A stretch of DNA of 64,000 nucleotides from Anticarsia gemmatalis. Taxonomy: Eukaryota > Arthropoda > Insecta > Lepidoptera > Erebidae. The DNA lies in NCBI RefSeq assembly GCF_050436995.1, contig NC_134775.1:2457124-2521123 (forward strand), written 5' to 3'. The notes under the pieces are model-generated. The model saw only the letters and a list, made by a program, of their open reading frames with translations, searched no databases and was not told the DNA's origin. Positions 51,898 through 61,249 of the stretch are shown here, piece after piece. Numbering within the stretch: position 1 is the stretch's first letter; each line of letters opens with the position of its first letter. The position numbers were made by a program, and so were the translations under genes.

Positions 51898-52413
51898 ATG
51901 ACTATTAACTATATTTGCGAACATAGCAGACATCATGTACAAACCGCCTGAAAATATAAATATAATACCTATATACGAGTATAACCGACCACACTCGAAA
52001 CACAATGGAGTAATATTGTTTATATTATTCACCATTCTAGATTCGACAAGCACTGATAGATAAGAAATCGAAATCACGGCAATACTCATTAGCAAATACA
52101 TATTTGCACTTGTACAACATAAAAAGTAATAACATCGGATAGGCATATTCATAATCACCGTTACAAATGTATAAGAAAGGTTTTCGAAGTTTATGAGTAT
52201 GTAAATTGTATGTAAATATGTAAAAAACAAACACTTACGAACATATCTCATCATAGACAATGTGTCATGTACAAGTGGTAGCAAACACTTATGTTTTTGA
52301 CAAAGTACAATAACAATACATTGATAAGATGAAGTCACAGTGAACACAACAACCTTACAACAGTTACAGATCTTATGGATAATTTTATGTAAATTCGTTC
52401 CATTATCCTTCAC
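51661..52413 (-). CDS. Extra ORF between LINE ORF1 and ORF2 (250 residues, membrane-like)
   Basis: It lies 77 bases after the ORF1 stop and ends 107 bases before the ORF2 start. About residues 1-175 contain four long hydrophobic stretches, among them YLLMSIAVISISYLSVLV and YIGIIFIFSGGLYMM. The rest is a repeat of roughly 32 residues (VSVLGEYISVYIDFKACI...) encoded by the tandem units. The 96-base spacing of two units keeps frame. Jockey/CR1 LINEs normally have two ORFs, so a third is unexpected. An open frame this long is improbable by chance in AT-rich DNA, but one copy cannot prove that it is translated. Confidence 0.45.
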   Translation of the reverse strand: MKDNGTNLHKIIHKICNCCKVVVFTVTSSYQCIVIVLCQKHKCLLPLVHDTLSMMRYVRKCLFFTYLHTIYILINFENLSYTFVTVIMNMPIRCYYFLCCTSANMYLLMSIAVISISYLSVLVESRMVNNINNITPLCFECGRLYSYIGIIFIFSGGLYMMSAMFANIVNSHQWVSVLGEYISVYIDFKACICLPIPTVTYVYFGRVSVLGEYISVYIDFKACIYLPIPTVTYVYFRRVSVLGEYTSVYI

Positions 52414-52490
52414 AATTATGCAGTAGTTTTTTAAGTAATAGAATTTGATGTATTTAACTTATCTAATACAAGACTAGGACATCCATTTGC

Positions 52491-53558
52491 TTATTGTAAT
52501 TTCTCTAATGTATCCATATCTGTAATTTGTTTGTGATTCGCACCATCCGTTTTCCGAACAAAAATCCTACCCCCACGAACCCAAACATACTTATACCCCA
52601 ATTGCTTTTGGGCTTTTATCCTGGTCGCAGCATGCAGAGCCTTGTTTGATGGGGATAAATGTTCTACTATAAAAACATTTTCTTTTTTGCCACCGATCCC
52701 CAGAAGAGCTGTGTTGAGTTTATCTTCTGTTGGCTTATTTCTATTAAACTTGACATAAGCGGCCAAAAAGTTATCTCGAACTCGCGGACTGCTGAACCTC
52801 ACTACGATGGACTTTGGACGACTGCTGGTAGGCGATTGTTTTGCGGTTCTGGTGACATGTTGTATGTTGTCCTCAGTCACTTCACTAGAGATGACCCGAT
52901 TTATGTTCATAATCGTAGACAAAAGGTTTTCATTGGGATGCTCCGGCAAACATTGTATTTCTACGTTCGACGAGCGGGCCTGTTGTTCCATCTGGTTCAG
53001 TCGCATGTTAAGGTCCTTGACAGTGGACTTCAGTTGTTCATTTTCCTTTTTGACCTCTTTGATTATTTTAGTATTTAAGGAAAACTCAGTCTTCATTTCC
53101 TCAAACTTTTCATTCATGAAACCCACTGAGCTATGGAGTTCTTCAAGTTTATCCTTGATTGTCTTTAACTCCTTATTCATATAATTCGCCAAGGTCTGAT
53201 TGAGGTGTCGCGTAAGCTCATCGATCTGATTTTTTATTATCTTCGAGACTTCACTTGAGGTCACAGGAGCATCATCTTTTGTGACGTTCACCGATACCGA
53301 TGCACCTTTCTTCCTGTGCGTAATGTTTGGGTCACTAGCTTGGCTATTGCGCACTGGGGTATTATCCGCATATCGGGTTTTCGGTTTGCATGTAGGACAT
53401 AACCAGTCCTCCCAATCACTCGCATTAACCTCAGAACCTCTCAAACCCTCAAGGCAGGAAACGTGATAAGGTTTCAGGCATGAAGTACATTTAACACTAG
53501 TACTTTCCTCAGATATAGGCTCTGAACAGCAGTTGCAAATCATATCCATATTATCCAT
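52491..53558 (-). CDS. LINE ORF1: PHD finger, coiled coil, RNA-binding domain (355 residues)
   Basis: Residues about 8-56 form a PHD finger (CNCC, CTSC, H-x2-C, CPTC; Cys4-His-Cys3 order). A basic linker follows, then a heptad-rich coiled coil (about 100-195). A compact domain (about 196-345) with SSNVEIQCLPEH, KSIVVRFSSPRVRDNFL and KYVWVRGGRIFVRK resembles the RRM/CTD block of LINE ORF1 proteins. These chaperone element RNA in the ribonucleoprotein. PHD fingers in ORF1 occur in several insect Jockey/CR1 families. Intact start to stop. Confidence 0.93.
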   Translation of the reverse strand: MDNMDMICNCCSEPISEESTSVKCTSCLKPYHVSCLEGLRGSEVNASDWEDWLCPTCKPKTRYADNTPVRNSQASDPNITHRKKGASVSVNVTKDDAPVTSSEVSKIIKNQIDELTRHLNQTLANYMNKELKTIKDKLEELHSSVGFMNEKFEEMKTEFSLNTKIIKEVKKENEQLKSTVKDLNMRLNQMEQQARSSNVEIQCLPEHPNENLLSTIMNINRVISSEVTEDNIQHVTRTAKQSPTSSRPKSIVVRFSSPRVRDNFLAAYVKFNRNKPTEDKLNTALLGIGGKKENVFIVEHLSPSNKALHAATRIKAQKQLGYKYVWVRGGRIFVRKTDGANHKQITDMDTLEKLQ

Positions 53559-53967
53559 ACTATGCCGACAAAGAAACGATCAAAAAATAATATCAGTTGC
53601 ACGTTAACAAAACGCACGCTAATAAAGGCCCACCGTTCGGACCGGTCGACACTCGACACGCGAGGCGGCGAGAAGAACGTCGTAAGCGCCAGGGAACCGG
53701 CGTCACTTACGCGTTTCGCACACTAGGTTGCTGCGTTAAGCTAATGTCGGTAAGATGAAATTACTGGCAAAGTGTTTATGATAATTATCACTATTATTTA
53801 AGGGTTTTTGTTCACTATCACACTGTGAAACACTTTAATAGTTGTTTAACTTTGAAAGTTATTAAGTATTATTTCACTTCTGCTACTTTTTACGCGTATT
53901 TTGATTTATTTTCACGGAACAAAACAACGTAGGTATGCTTCGATCAACAGTCACGATGCAACTCGAA
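53559..53967 (-). other. LINE 5' untranslated region and probable internal promoter
   Basis: GC-richer than its surroundings near 53640-53700 (CGGTCGACACTCGACACGCG). It ends at the target duplication. LINE promoters are internal, but no specific motif can be assigned. Confidence 0.5.
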
Positions 53968-53974
53968 TATTGTT

Positions 53975-54543
53975 CTTAATTTGTCTTCAAGTTGTCACTT
54001 TTCTTTCAATGTTTCAATCTCCGTGTTTCGTACCGCTCTCTCAAACGCCTTGATGTTCGACCGCTGTTCGTTCATTATGTCCTTAATTCGCTGACCGATG
54101 ATTTTCGCTTCGGTTGACGGGTTTTTAGACTCCTCTTCAAACTCCTCGCTCTCTTCTTGTTCTGTTAACTCTTGAGTACCTGACGTGCTAGCCTTTTTCT
54201 GTTTTTGAAACTGATTGAAAGAACCTAGGTTTTCTTCTTCCATCTTGGACAATACTCTTTGTTTCGACTTGTTTATCATACACTTAGTTTCTTCATACAG
54301 TTGTTCTAGGCGGTCATACACACGATTTTCGTAGTAGGGCCCAGTCTTCTCCACCTCAAATGAACTTAATTGTATGTCATTGTTTTTGAACTCATTCCAT
54401 AACTCGTTCAGCTTGTTTAACCTCTCGTCATGATACTCAATAGTGGTTTTACGGGAAGAGCTATCTTTCTTAAAGTTTTCGTTGATTCGCTTAATAGCAT
54501 CTAGGATCGATGATTGAGAGTTAAGGAGCGTAGAGTAAGGCAT
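53975..54543 (-). pseudogene. gag: BEL gag N-terminus
   Basis: A 182-codon frame from ATG 54543 is rich in Glu/Lys/Asn with coiled-coil character (DRLEQLYEETKCMINKSKQR). This is like the matrix-side region of BEL gag. A stop at 53995 is followed by about seven more gag-like codons up to the LINE junction. The remainder of gag resumes across the LINE at 48260. Confidence 0.8.
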
Positions 54544-54901
54544 AGTAGTTGTTTATTGGTAGAAATAATAAAGTTCCAGAAAAAAATCTGTAGGAAATAA
54601 AATGGAACGTGCTCACCGGGTTCTCAGCTACCAGCCCTTTGTTGGATTATTTCACTGCACCTCAATGTTCAAAATGTTATTGTTTAATGTTCACTGATAT
54701 CAGGTAATGTTCGAATGTTCCAGCGATCGAAACCTGATTTTACTGTGCCTACTGTTTAACTAACTAAAATGTTCACACTTCTAATAATGTTTGTTAAAAA
54801 TGTTCACTGTTAATGTTTAATGTTAAAAAAATTACTGTTAATGTTCTCGCGAGTGAAACCGTAACGCGGCACTAGTTTCACTATAACTCGAAGGACCAAA
54901 A
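54544..54901 (-). other. BEL leader with primer binding site (54885-54898)
   Basis: On the minus strand TGGTCCTTCGAGTT begins three bases after the LTR end, matching the reversed 3' end of a tRNA (…GGACCA). The rest is untranslated leader with AATGTTCACTG-like words repeated (54660-54850). Confidence 0.65.
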
Positions 54902-55088
54902 TGTAAGGGCAGGCCCTTACATATACTGTTAGACTGTTATGTGAAATAAAACTGTTACTGTTTGAAACGAGTAAAAACTGTTTAATTGAAAATACTTAAA
55001 AGCGCTTCGTATAAGCGCTCCGTACCTAACGACATATTCACCTAAGTATTCCCGCTCTCTTTTAACGCGTAACTCTGTCACTGTCTGG

Positions 55089-55947
55089 CGCATCGTTGCT
55101 ACCTGTTTTGGTTTGTTTACATTTTTACTATTTTATATCTATACTAATATTATAAAGCTGAAGAGTTTGTTTGTTTGTTTGTTTGTTTGTTTGAACGCGC
55201 TAATCTCAAGAACTGCTGGTCCGATTTGAAAAATTCTTTCAGTGTTAGATAGCCCATTTATCGAGGAAGGCTTTAGGCTATATATCATCACGCTACGACC
55301 AATAGGAGCAGAGTAACAGTAAAAAGTGTTACAAAAACGGGGAAAATTCTGATCCATTCTCTCTTATGTGACGCAAGCGAAGTTGCGTGGGTCAGCTAGT
55401 TCTTCATATGTCCTAAACCTGTGAACCGATTTATAACATTCAAACGGATAAAATAGTTTTAGTCTTAGACCTTTCATTTGATACCAAATTCGTTGAAATA
55501 TCTCCATAAACAAAAGTCACATTTGCAAGTTGCTCTCGTAATTATAAAGTATCAAATTCCTTAATAATTCAGACATGAGTCCATTTTATTGTTAGTATCA
55601 ACGAAGTAACTAATTATAGTTAGTACTATTATTTTGTGGTAGGTAGGTACTGTAAAGTTTTATAGTTTTTAAATGAATTTGAACTTAGCTTTCCTCATCT
55701 GTAGGTAATGAAAAAAATGACAATCCCTCGTCCTTCTTTTTCGACAAACATCCATCAAATAAGCAATGCTTTAAACCTGCCATTCTATTTTAAACGTTTT
55801 TATAATAATATTACTCATAAAACTTCTAATAAACGCACGCACGAGCTCTACGCGTGAGCGTCGACACTCGACTCTCGGAGTTGCGCCGACGCCACGCGAA
55901 CTTGTAGGCACTTATAGCTGTAGGTACGGCCGAGTGACGGGGGTCTG
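55089..55947 (+). repeat. Interspersed repeat A, copy 2
   Basis: Nearly identical to 1499-2356. It lacks the Helitron at the H1 position and carries H7 instead. Confidence 0.85.
55138..55399 (+). mobile_element. Non-autonomous Helitron H7, complete
   Basis: TCTATACTAATATTATAAAG...GGGTCAGCTAG. The empty site in copy 1 of repeat A (near 1545) reads TTTTATATTCTTCAT. Insertion between A and T. Confidence 0.95.
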
Positions 55948-56003
55948 CCGATGTTCACTAAAGACTAACTCACATACGCCAGTACGTGACAAAAGTAATC
56001 TTA

Positions 56004-57516
56004 AAGAAGTATAGTGGTTCTATAAGCGGCTACAGATCTCTTGTAGCGTCAAATAGGCCCATACTGTCCAGCTTAAAGTTCGACATTGGATCTACAGTGG
56101 TCGTAAATAGTAATTATAATAGTACGTAGTATAGTAGTTATACAGGAGCGTTAAAATAAGATGAAGGCGGTATAATCGTGCTACAAGAGCTTTTTCGAAG
56201 TCTCGTGGCGCTAAGACAGAGGTGGTTAGCGCCACGAGACTTCGAAAAAGCTCTTGTAGCGCGGTTATACCACCTTTATCTTATTTTAGCGCTACTGTGT
56301 AGCGGTTATAAATGCTAACGCTCTAAATTAGTAATATGGTCGGTTTATTATGGTGTAAATTAAATATATTGTATTACAATGAATCATCAGTGACAAATGA
56401 GGAGACATTTTATTTTTACGGATTGGATTATTAAAATAACAAGTAGTCTATCGCTTTTATTTCTTTGTGTACGTGATATGAAAGTGCGAGTTCCAGTTTG
56501 CTGTCAATATATATGTATATTATCGTCAATATTTTCATGCGCCCTCAAAATATTCAGTTTTAAATGCAAAAGTTATATAGATATGTGGATTTGGAAATTG
56601 TATTTTGAACATAAATAAGACTTTGAGGGTTACAGATAGTTTAATTAGGGTTATAGGTAGTAAAAACTTATTTTAATTATGTTAACGTTACCAGGCTATA
56701 GATTTATATGATCTTCAAAAGATCGTAATAACCTCAAAAAATATGTTTACCAAATGCTGTAATGGCGTCTCGATCAAGCAGCTCTCAGAGTTGGTTACAT
56801 CTGCTCTAGCGGCTTAAGCTGTACAAAGGCTCTAGTGTTTGCTGTTGTAGACCTCAAGGTTCTGCAGTTGTGGCATAAGAGTGCTTCAATATAATTGTTT
56901 TGGTCGCACACCAGCATTTTACTCGTACTTTGAGGGGTTAGTCGTTGAATATTAAAATAGTTTGAAAGTCTTTTTATAGTATGATTCTTTAAAAACAGTT
57001 GACAGACTGAACCACCACTGCACCTATGTAAATATATTATGATAATAATTTTAAGCTTTAGTATAAAGGTATATTACTCGGTTATAGCGCTTTAGGTGCT
57101 TTAACATAATTCTGTAATCCCCATGGCTGTAAAAATGTTTCGAATGATACCTTATACATCTATTTGCCGTAGGTACAGAAGCCATATAAATATCTTATAT
57201 AACGCTCAAGGCGCTATTAAAGACCTACGCAACTCTTTTATAGATGAGTAATACACTAGCCCTAAAAAAATCTGTTATAGAACCTAAGGCATTACAAAAA
57301 GCTTATTTACGCTCTTGAGCGCTATAAACGCAACGCATAACTCCGTTCAAACTCCTTTATCTCCTAAAGTTCCCTTATACAGTTAACGGTGTTATAAAAG
57401 ATTCCATTAACTCAATTATACTTCCCTAGGCTGTCTAGCGATGCAATTATATGCTCATATATCACTATAAGTCATCAGTTTCCTACTAGACGGCTACTGT
57501 CCCGCCTAGCTTAGGG
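56004..57516. mobile_element. Unclassified TIR element, copy 2 (both ends missing)
   Basis: It matches copy 1 from AAGAAGTATAGTGG to CCCGCCTAGCT, with the long hairpin and the 73-codon frame, but without the minisatellite and without either terminal repeat. It lies between the BEL LTR and a LINE tail. Confidence 0.85.
56397..56618 (+). CDS. Short conserved ORF, copy 2 (73 residues)
   Basis: Differs from the frame at 24887-25108 by one base, which changes Asn to Ser near residue 60. Start MRRHFIFTDW. No recognised domain. See copy 1 for the conservation argument and its caveat. Confidence 0.35.
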   Translation: MRRHFIFTDWIIKITSSLSLLFLCVRDMKVRVPVCCQYICILSSIFSCALKIFSFKCKSYIDMWIWKLYFEHK

Positions 57517-57529
57517 ACTTTCGCAACAA

Positions 57530-58076
57530 ATAGCGATAGACACAATTATAACACGAGAAACAGACACAAATTAGTAGGTCCCCATCATCGTTTACACAAG
57601 GTGCACAATTCGTTTGTAGGTCTCAGCATTCGTTTCTTCAACAAGCTTCCCAAGCACATCATGGATTTACCCCTGCCAAAATTCAAAGTTGCTGTTAAGG
57701 AACATCTCGTTAGGAAAGCTTATTACAGAATTGATGAGTATCTAAACGACAATAGCTCTTGGGATTAGTCGCTCGCTTGATTAGGATTCTTTGAAATTAG
57801 GGAACTTTGCTAAAAATTGTATAAACTCAGTAGCAGTAGGTCTAATATTGTAAAATATGGGCAATTAATGATGCAAATAGGTGATGTTACGTACAATTTG
57901 ATGTTATTCATAAAACTGACACTTTTTTTCTTTTATAATGTTCACAACCAGTGTGCTCACTAGCTGCCTATATTCTTATTATCACATGCTAGTAGGTGCT
58001 CCCAACATACGGTATGATCAGAGACTAATAAATAACCTAGCTATATTAATTTAACTTAATTGACGTTTAGTCTATA
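57530..58076 (+). pseudogene. 3' end of a LINE: RT C-terminal tail and 3' UTR
   Basis: From about 57555 the frame reads NTRNRHKLVGPHHRLHKVH, NSFVGLSIRFFNKLP, LPKFKVAVKEHL, YYRIDEYLNDNSSW and a stop near 57768. This is the last ~70 residues of a Jockey/CR1-group ORF2 (the familiar RNxxKL...FNxLP...FKxxLKxxL...YY series). There is no ATG because the copy is 5'-truncated. About 300 bases of AT-rich 3' UTR follow. Confidence 0.7.
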
Positions 58077-58164
58077 TCGCTGATTGTTGGCAGCTCCTCG
58101 CATGATCAATTATTGTATCAACCACATTGTAAAACACAAAGCTTGGAAGCTAATGACTCCTTCA
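58077..58164. other. Junction region, no feature seen
   Basis: Short stretch between the LINE tail and the minus-strand gag remnant. Confidence 0.3.
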
Positions 58165-58619
58165 CTAAAGAACATTCTGTATCAGAACAACAACGAAATG
58201 AAAGCTGCTCACCATTATGGCATAAGATTCCAGTGCATCCATAATGCACAGGTCAACCAGTCTCTTCTTGGCTGCAACGGGACCACTGCTTACGTTGCTT
58301 CTTCCCTCGTGACTGCGTAGTTGCGGGCAATTAGATGCGAAGTGGCTTGCTCTTGACAGCGGAAGCAGGTGACAGCAGGCTTTGCCCAAGGTGTTGACAT
58401 CTTCTTGCTGTAGTTTCCTTTGTATAAACAGCTCCTTAAAGTCGCTAAACGTCATTCCACGAAAAGATATCATCGACAGCCACGTGGAAGCTTGTCCCTT
58501 TAAAGCACGGCTCAAAGCAACCATCAGCTTCGCACCATGATCATGTTCATCGTTGATACACAGGGCCGCGGAAGAAAACCATGATCGTGCATCCACATCG
58601 GATTTATAATAAATAATAA

Positions 58620-58916
58620 ATAATAAATTTAAGGGTCTCCTTCCGTAATGAGGGAGGGGTTAGGCCTTGAGTCCACCACGCTGGCCAAGTGCGGGTTGGG
58701 GACTTCGCATGCCCTCAATAAATGTCTTAAACAAATTTAAGGCATGCAAGGTTTCCTCACGATGTTTTCCTTCACCGTTGGAGCATGTGACAATTATTTC
58801 TAATACACACATAACTTCGAAAAGTCATTGGTGTGTTGCCTCGGGTTCGAACCTGCGACCACTTGCGTGGGAGGTGCCAACTTATACCACTCGGCTATCA
58901 CAGCTCTTAGCGCTCA
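58620..58916 (-). mobile_element. tRNA-derived SINE with RTE-like tail
   Basis: On the minus strand ATAGCCGAGTGGTATAAGTT (box A region) and GGTTCGAACCC (box B) lie at normal Pol III spacing, then the body shared with 34095-34375. A TTA-rich tail lies at 58595-58630. Inserted in gag. Confidence 0.88.
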
Positions 58917-58984
58917 GCACATCGGATTTATCGGGATCAAAATGGGGTAGTCGTAGCTCAGCCGATAAAGATGTCTGATGTCTT

Positions 58985-59330
58985 CATAGCACGCACAAGC
59001 ATGTCATCACTACTGTCATGGTTCGGAGCACGTGGTGCGGTAACGTTCGAAGCACGTCATTCGTTGATATCCATAGCACGTGGTACGTGATCTTCACAGC
59101 ACGTGGTGCGTGGTCATCACATAACGTGGTGCGTGGTCTTTACATCCCATAGTACGTGGCACGTGGTCTTCACATCCCATAGTACGTGGCACACACATGG
59201 TCTTCACATCCCATAGAACGTGGTGCGTTAAAGTTCGAAGCACGTGGTGCGTGGTCTTCTCATCCCATAGTACGTGGTGCATTAAAGTTCGAAGCACGTG
59301 ATGTGTGGTCTTCTCATCCCAGTTCTGATG
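58985..59330. repeat. Degenerate minisatellite with CACGTG in most units
   Basis: Units of about 30-33 bases of the type AGCACGTGGTGCGTGGTCTTCACATCCCATAGT (in variants) recur roughly ten times. Most contain CACGTG or CACGTC/ACGTGG. The frame through it (His-His-Val-Leu repeats) starts as the gag N-terminus. Confidence 0.8.
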
Positions 59331-59426
59331 TTGGGGCACGGTGTGTGTGTATGGGGTTGTATCCTGACAATCCACTTCTGATATCGAAGGCATATGGGGT
59401 ATCTCGCTATCAGATTGGTCAGTCAT

Positions 59427-59830
59427 GGCGAATAGTCCAAAATAATACGCACTAGACTTAGCTCACTGGTGTATTTGTCCATTACAATGATCACAGTATA
59501 AAAATAGACTAGGATCCAACCGATCTAGCTAGATGCAAGACAGAAACGCGGAGAGTTCGGTACAACGTGGCAACGACCGTCTTCCCTTGAGTTCGAATGT
59601 TGAATAATCTAACCACACTGACGTTTCAACCATCATACCTCTGAATGAGAGCTGTCTATTGTCACATGCCAACCGTCATCTGCTTGTGTTGCCAACATTG
59701 TACCGACCACACCCAAGTGTAAACACTTGGCGTTTCCGTTACATTAAATTATTTCTTAGCAATCAAATCAAGCTAATTTTAATTAGATTGTTCGAAGATA
59801 TAGCGCCTCAATGCTGGCGCTCCGATATAT
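59427..59830. other. Probable 5' leader/LTR of the gag remnant
   Basis: No gene. On the minus strand TGTTGGCAACACAAGCAGAT near 59700 could begin an LTR. No second copy to confirm. Confidence 0.3.
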
Positions 59831-60084
59831 GTATATATATTATATATATTTTATAAGTTTATATTTAGTTTATAGTATGTTTTTAATATAATATATTGAT
59901 TCATTCGTATTTAATATTTTATCATTGTTAATAACTATGTATGTATATACTTATCTATATTTATGTACAGGCTTCTCAACTTAATTTTCCTCCTTTATAA
60001 TTTAAACACCTACTTCATTTAATCTCTGCATCACCCCAAGGTAGACTGGCAGAAAATGCCTTTGGCATTAAGTCCGCCTTTATA

Positions 60085-60819
60085 CACTCGGCGTCACAAA
60101 AATCGCACTTCTTTAAGAATTCCTTTCAAAGTCATTTTAACCCTATTAATCAATGGTAGACATATGACTGTAAGGTATCATTGGAAAGGCAATTCATTAA
60201 AATTTCAGAATAAATCAATGGATTTGGTTTTTTTTACCAGGGAATAAAAAAAGCAAGCAAATGCAAATGAATAAAAAGTTTTCTTTTATTTTATCACCAA
60301 AAATTACAATAAAGTCCTTAACAAAAACTTAAAACCTTGTGTTACCCCCCCTAGCCCTGATGACTGCTTCCATGCGTTCTCTCATGGACCGAATTAATGT
60401 GACAACAGTCTCTTGAGGAATGTTGTCCCATTCTGCAATGACGGCATCTTGGAGAGTAGCAGGGGCAGGATCACGTGCTCGTACTCGCCGTTTCAGTTCA
60501 TCCCAAAGATGCTCAATTGGGTTCAGGTCTGGACTTCGCGCCGGCCAGCGCATAACAGGGATTCCAACTTCTTGCAGGTAGTCTCGTACAATTAAAACGG
60601 TGTGACAGCGGGCGTTATCGTGCATTAACGTGAACATTTTTTTAACGTTACGTGCTAATGAGATCTGTTGTGTTTAGGAATTCTAACTGTTGTTAATTTA
60701 AAGGTCGTTAAACATACTTTCAATTGATACCAATATTAATAAGGTTTAATTAATTCGTTACTGGCGGGACATGTTTTAAACTTATTTTCGAAGAGGTGCG
60801 ATTTTTGTGACGCCAAGTT
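60085..60819 (-). mobile_element. Tc1/mariner-like element, internally deleted (735 bp)
   Basis: The terminal repeats CACTCGGCGTCACAAAAATC and AACTTGGCGTCACAAAAATC are inverted, and TA flanks both ends. It sits in a LINE 3' UTR. The N-terminal half of the transposase is missing, so it would need a partner's enzyme. Confidence 0.88.
60329..60637 (-). pseudogene. Tc1-like transposase, C-terminal part
   Basis: 102 codons: MHDNARCHT carries the second catalytic Asp, and SPDLNPIEHLWDELKRR carries the third acidic residue of the DD34E-type core. The first Asp and the DNA-binding helix-turn-helix domains are absent. Confidence 0.88.
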
Positions 60820-60855
60820 TATAAATTGTATAAAAAGTGTAAATAAATAAATAAA

Positions 60856-60919
60856 AACGAGGAAAATTATGACCCATTCTCTCTAATGTGACGCAAGCGA
60901 AGTTGCGCGGGTCAGCTAG
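60856..60919 (+). mobile_element. Helitron 3' end fragment H8
   Basis: GAGGAAAATTATGACCC...CGAAGTTGCGCGGGTCAGCTAG, the terminal 64 bases including hairpin and CTAG. The left side is replaced by the LINE tail. Confidence 0.85.
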
Positions 60920-60934
60920 TTGGTAATATTTATG

Positions 60935-61119
60935 CTATTGGAATAATATGTGCAGCATCTAAAAACTTTCCACGACATCAATGAAGAAATTGTTGAATAT
61001 TTTTGATATATCCGAACCTGATGTAATTGTAATACCATCATTCATTATTTTTTCTATGTATTCCTTAGGTCATTCAATACCTGTGGCCCGATTAACAATG
61101 TCCCACGTTGCTTTGCATT
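60935..61119 (-). pseudogene. LINE ORF2 fragment between endonuclease and RT
   Basis: The minus strand reads CKATWDIVNRATGIE, one stop, then KEYIEKIMNDGITITSGSDI and SKIFNNFFIDVVESF. This is the linker that precedes the first RT block in Jockey-type ORF2. It lies between two Helitron pieces. Confidence 0.6.
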
Positions 61120-61249
61120 TCTATACTAATATTATAAAGCTGAAGAGTTTGTTTGTTTGAACGCGCTTATCTCAGGAACTACTGGTCCGATTTGAAAAAT
61201 AATTTCACTGTTAGTTAGCCCATTTATCGAGGAAGGCTATAGGCTATAA
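61120..61249 (+). mobile_element. Helitron 5' fragment H9
   Basis: TCTATACTAATATTATAAAG to GAGGAAGGCTATAGGC, then truncated. The preceding base is T rather than A, so the left junction is either mutated or atypical. Confidence 0.8.

Larger units (their letters stand above)
48268..53967 (-). mobile_element. Full-length Jockey/CR1-type LINE inserted in BEL gag (5.7 kb)
   Basis: The 7-bp target duplication TATTGTT lies at 48261-48267 and 53968-53974. Removing the element brings the two gag frames into phase. Minus-strand order: GC-richer 5' region, ORF1 (PHD, coiled coil, RNA-binding), an extra 250-codon ORF with tandem repeats, ORF2 (endonuclease, RT), 3' UTR, (AAAT)n/poly(A) tail. ORF1 and ORF2 are uninterrupted. 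Confidence 0.93.
40910..56003 (-). mobile_element. BEL/Pao endogenous retrovirus-like element with F-type env
   Basis: Minus-strand order: LTR, leader, gag, protease, RT, RNase H, integrase, env, LTR. The shared LTR part begins (plus strand) TGTAAGGGCAGGCCC at 40910 and 54902. The far part is shared between 41089-41145 and 55950-56003. A 5.7-kb LINE (48268-53967) splits gag. Repeat A (with Helitron H7) replaces the middle of the right LTR. A stop at 44629, frameshifts near 44290 and 47590, and one at the integrase/env joint leave it non-functional as it stands. Confidence 0.93.
54902..56003 (-). repeat. BEL 5' LTR, interrupted by repeat A
   Basis: 54902-55005 matches 40910-41007, and 55950-56003 matches 41089-41145. 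Between them about 80 bp of LTR is replaced by 945 bp containing repeat A copy 2 and Helitron H7. The replacement suggests insertion with deletion or a recombination event. Confidence 0.8.
58165..59426 (-). pseudogene. gag: gypsy-type gag remnant, split by SINE and minisatellite
   Basis: ATG 59426 opens MTDQSDSEIPHMPSISEVDC, an N-terminal gag-like start that runs into repeats. Beyond the SINE the frame 58596-58165 gives DARSWFSSAALCIND, GAKLMVALSRALKGQASTWL and FSDFKELFIQR. These are capsid motifs of Ty3-type gag. In another frame TCFRCQEQATSH is the first half of a zinc knuckle. Frameshifts, the SINE and the minisatellite disrupt it. Confidence 0.7.
59831..60855 (+). mobile_element. LINE 3' UTR and tail, split by a Tc1-like element
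   Basis: GGTAGACTGGCAGAAAATGCC and GGCATTAAGTCCGCCTTTATA are familiar from 3' UTRs of lepidopteran Jockey-group LINEs. The UTR resumes after the Tc1-like insert with ATTGTATAAAAAGTGTAAAT and ends in (AAAT)n. It joins a Helitron end fragment directly at about 60855, so the LINE appears to have inserted into a Helitron. Confidence 0.65.

Noticed and set aside
58840..58916. tRNA gene on the minus strand
   Set aside because: Box A and box B are present, but the sequence does not close into an acceptor stem and continues into a SINE body seen again at 34095-34375.
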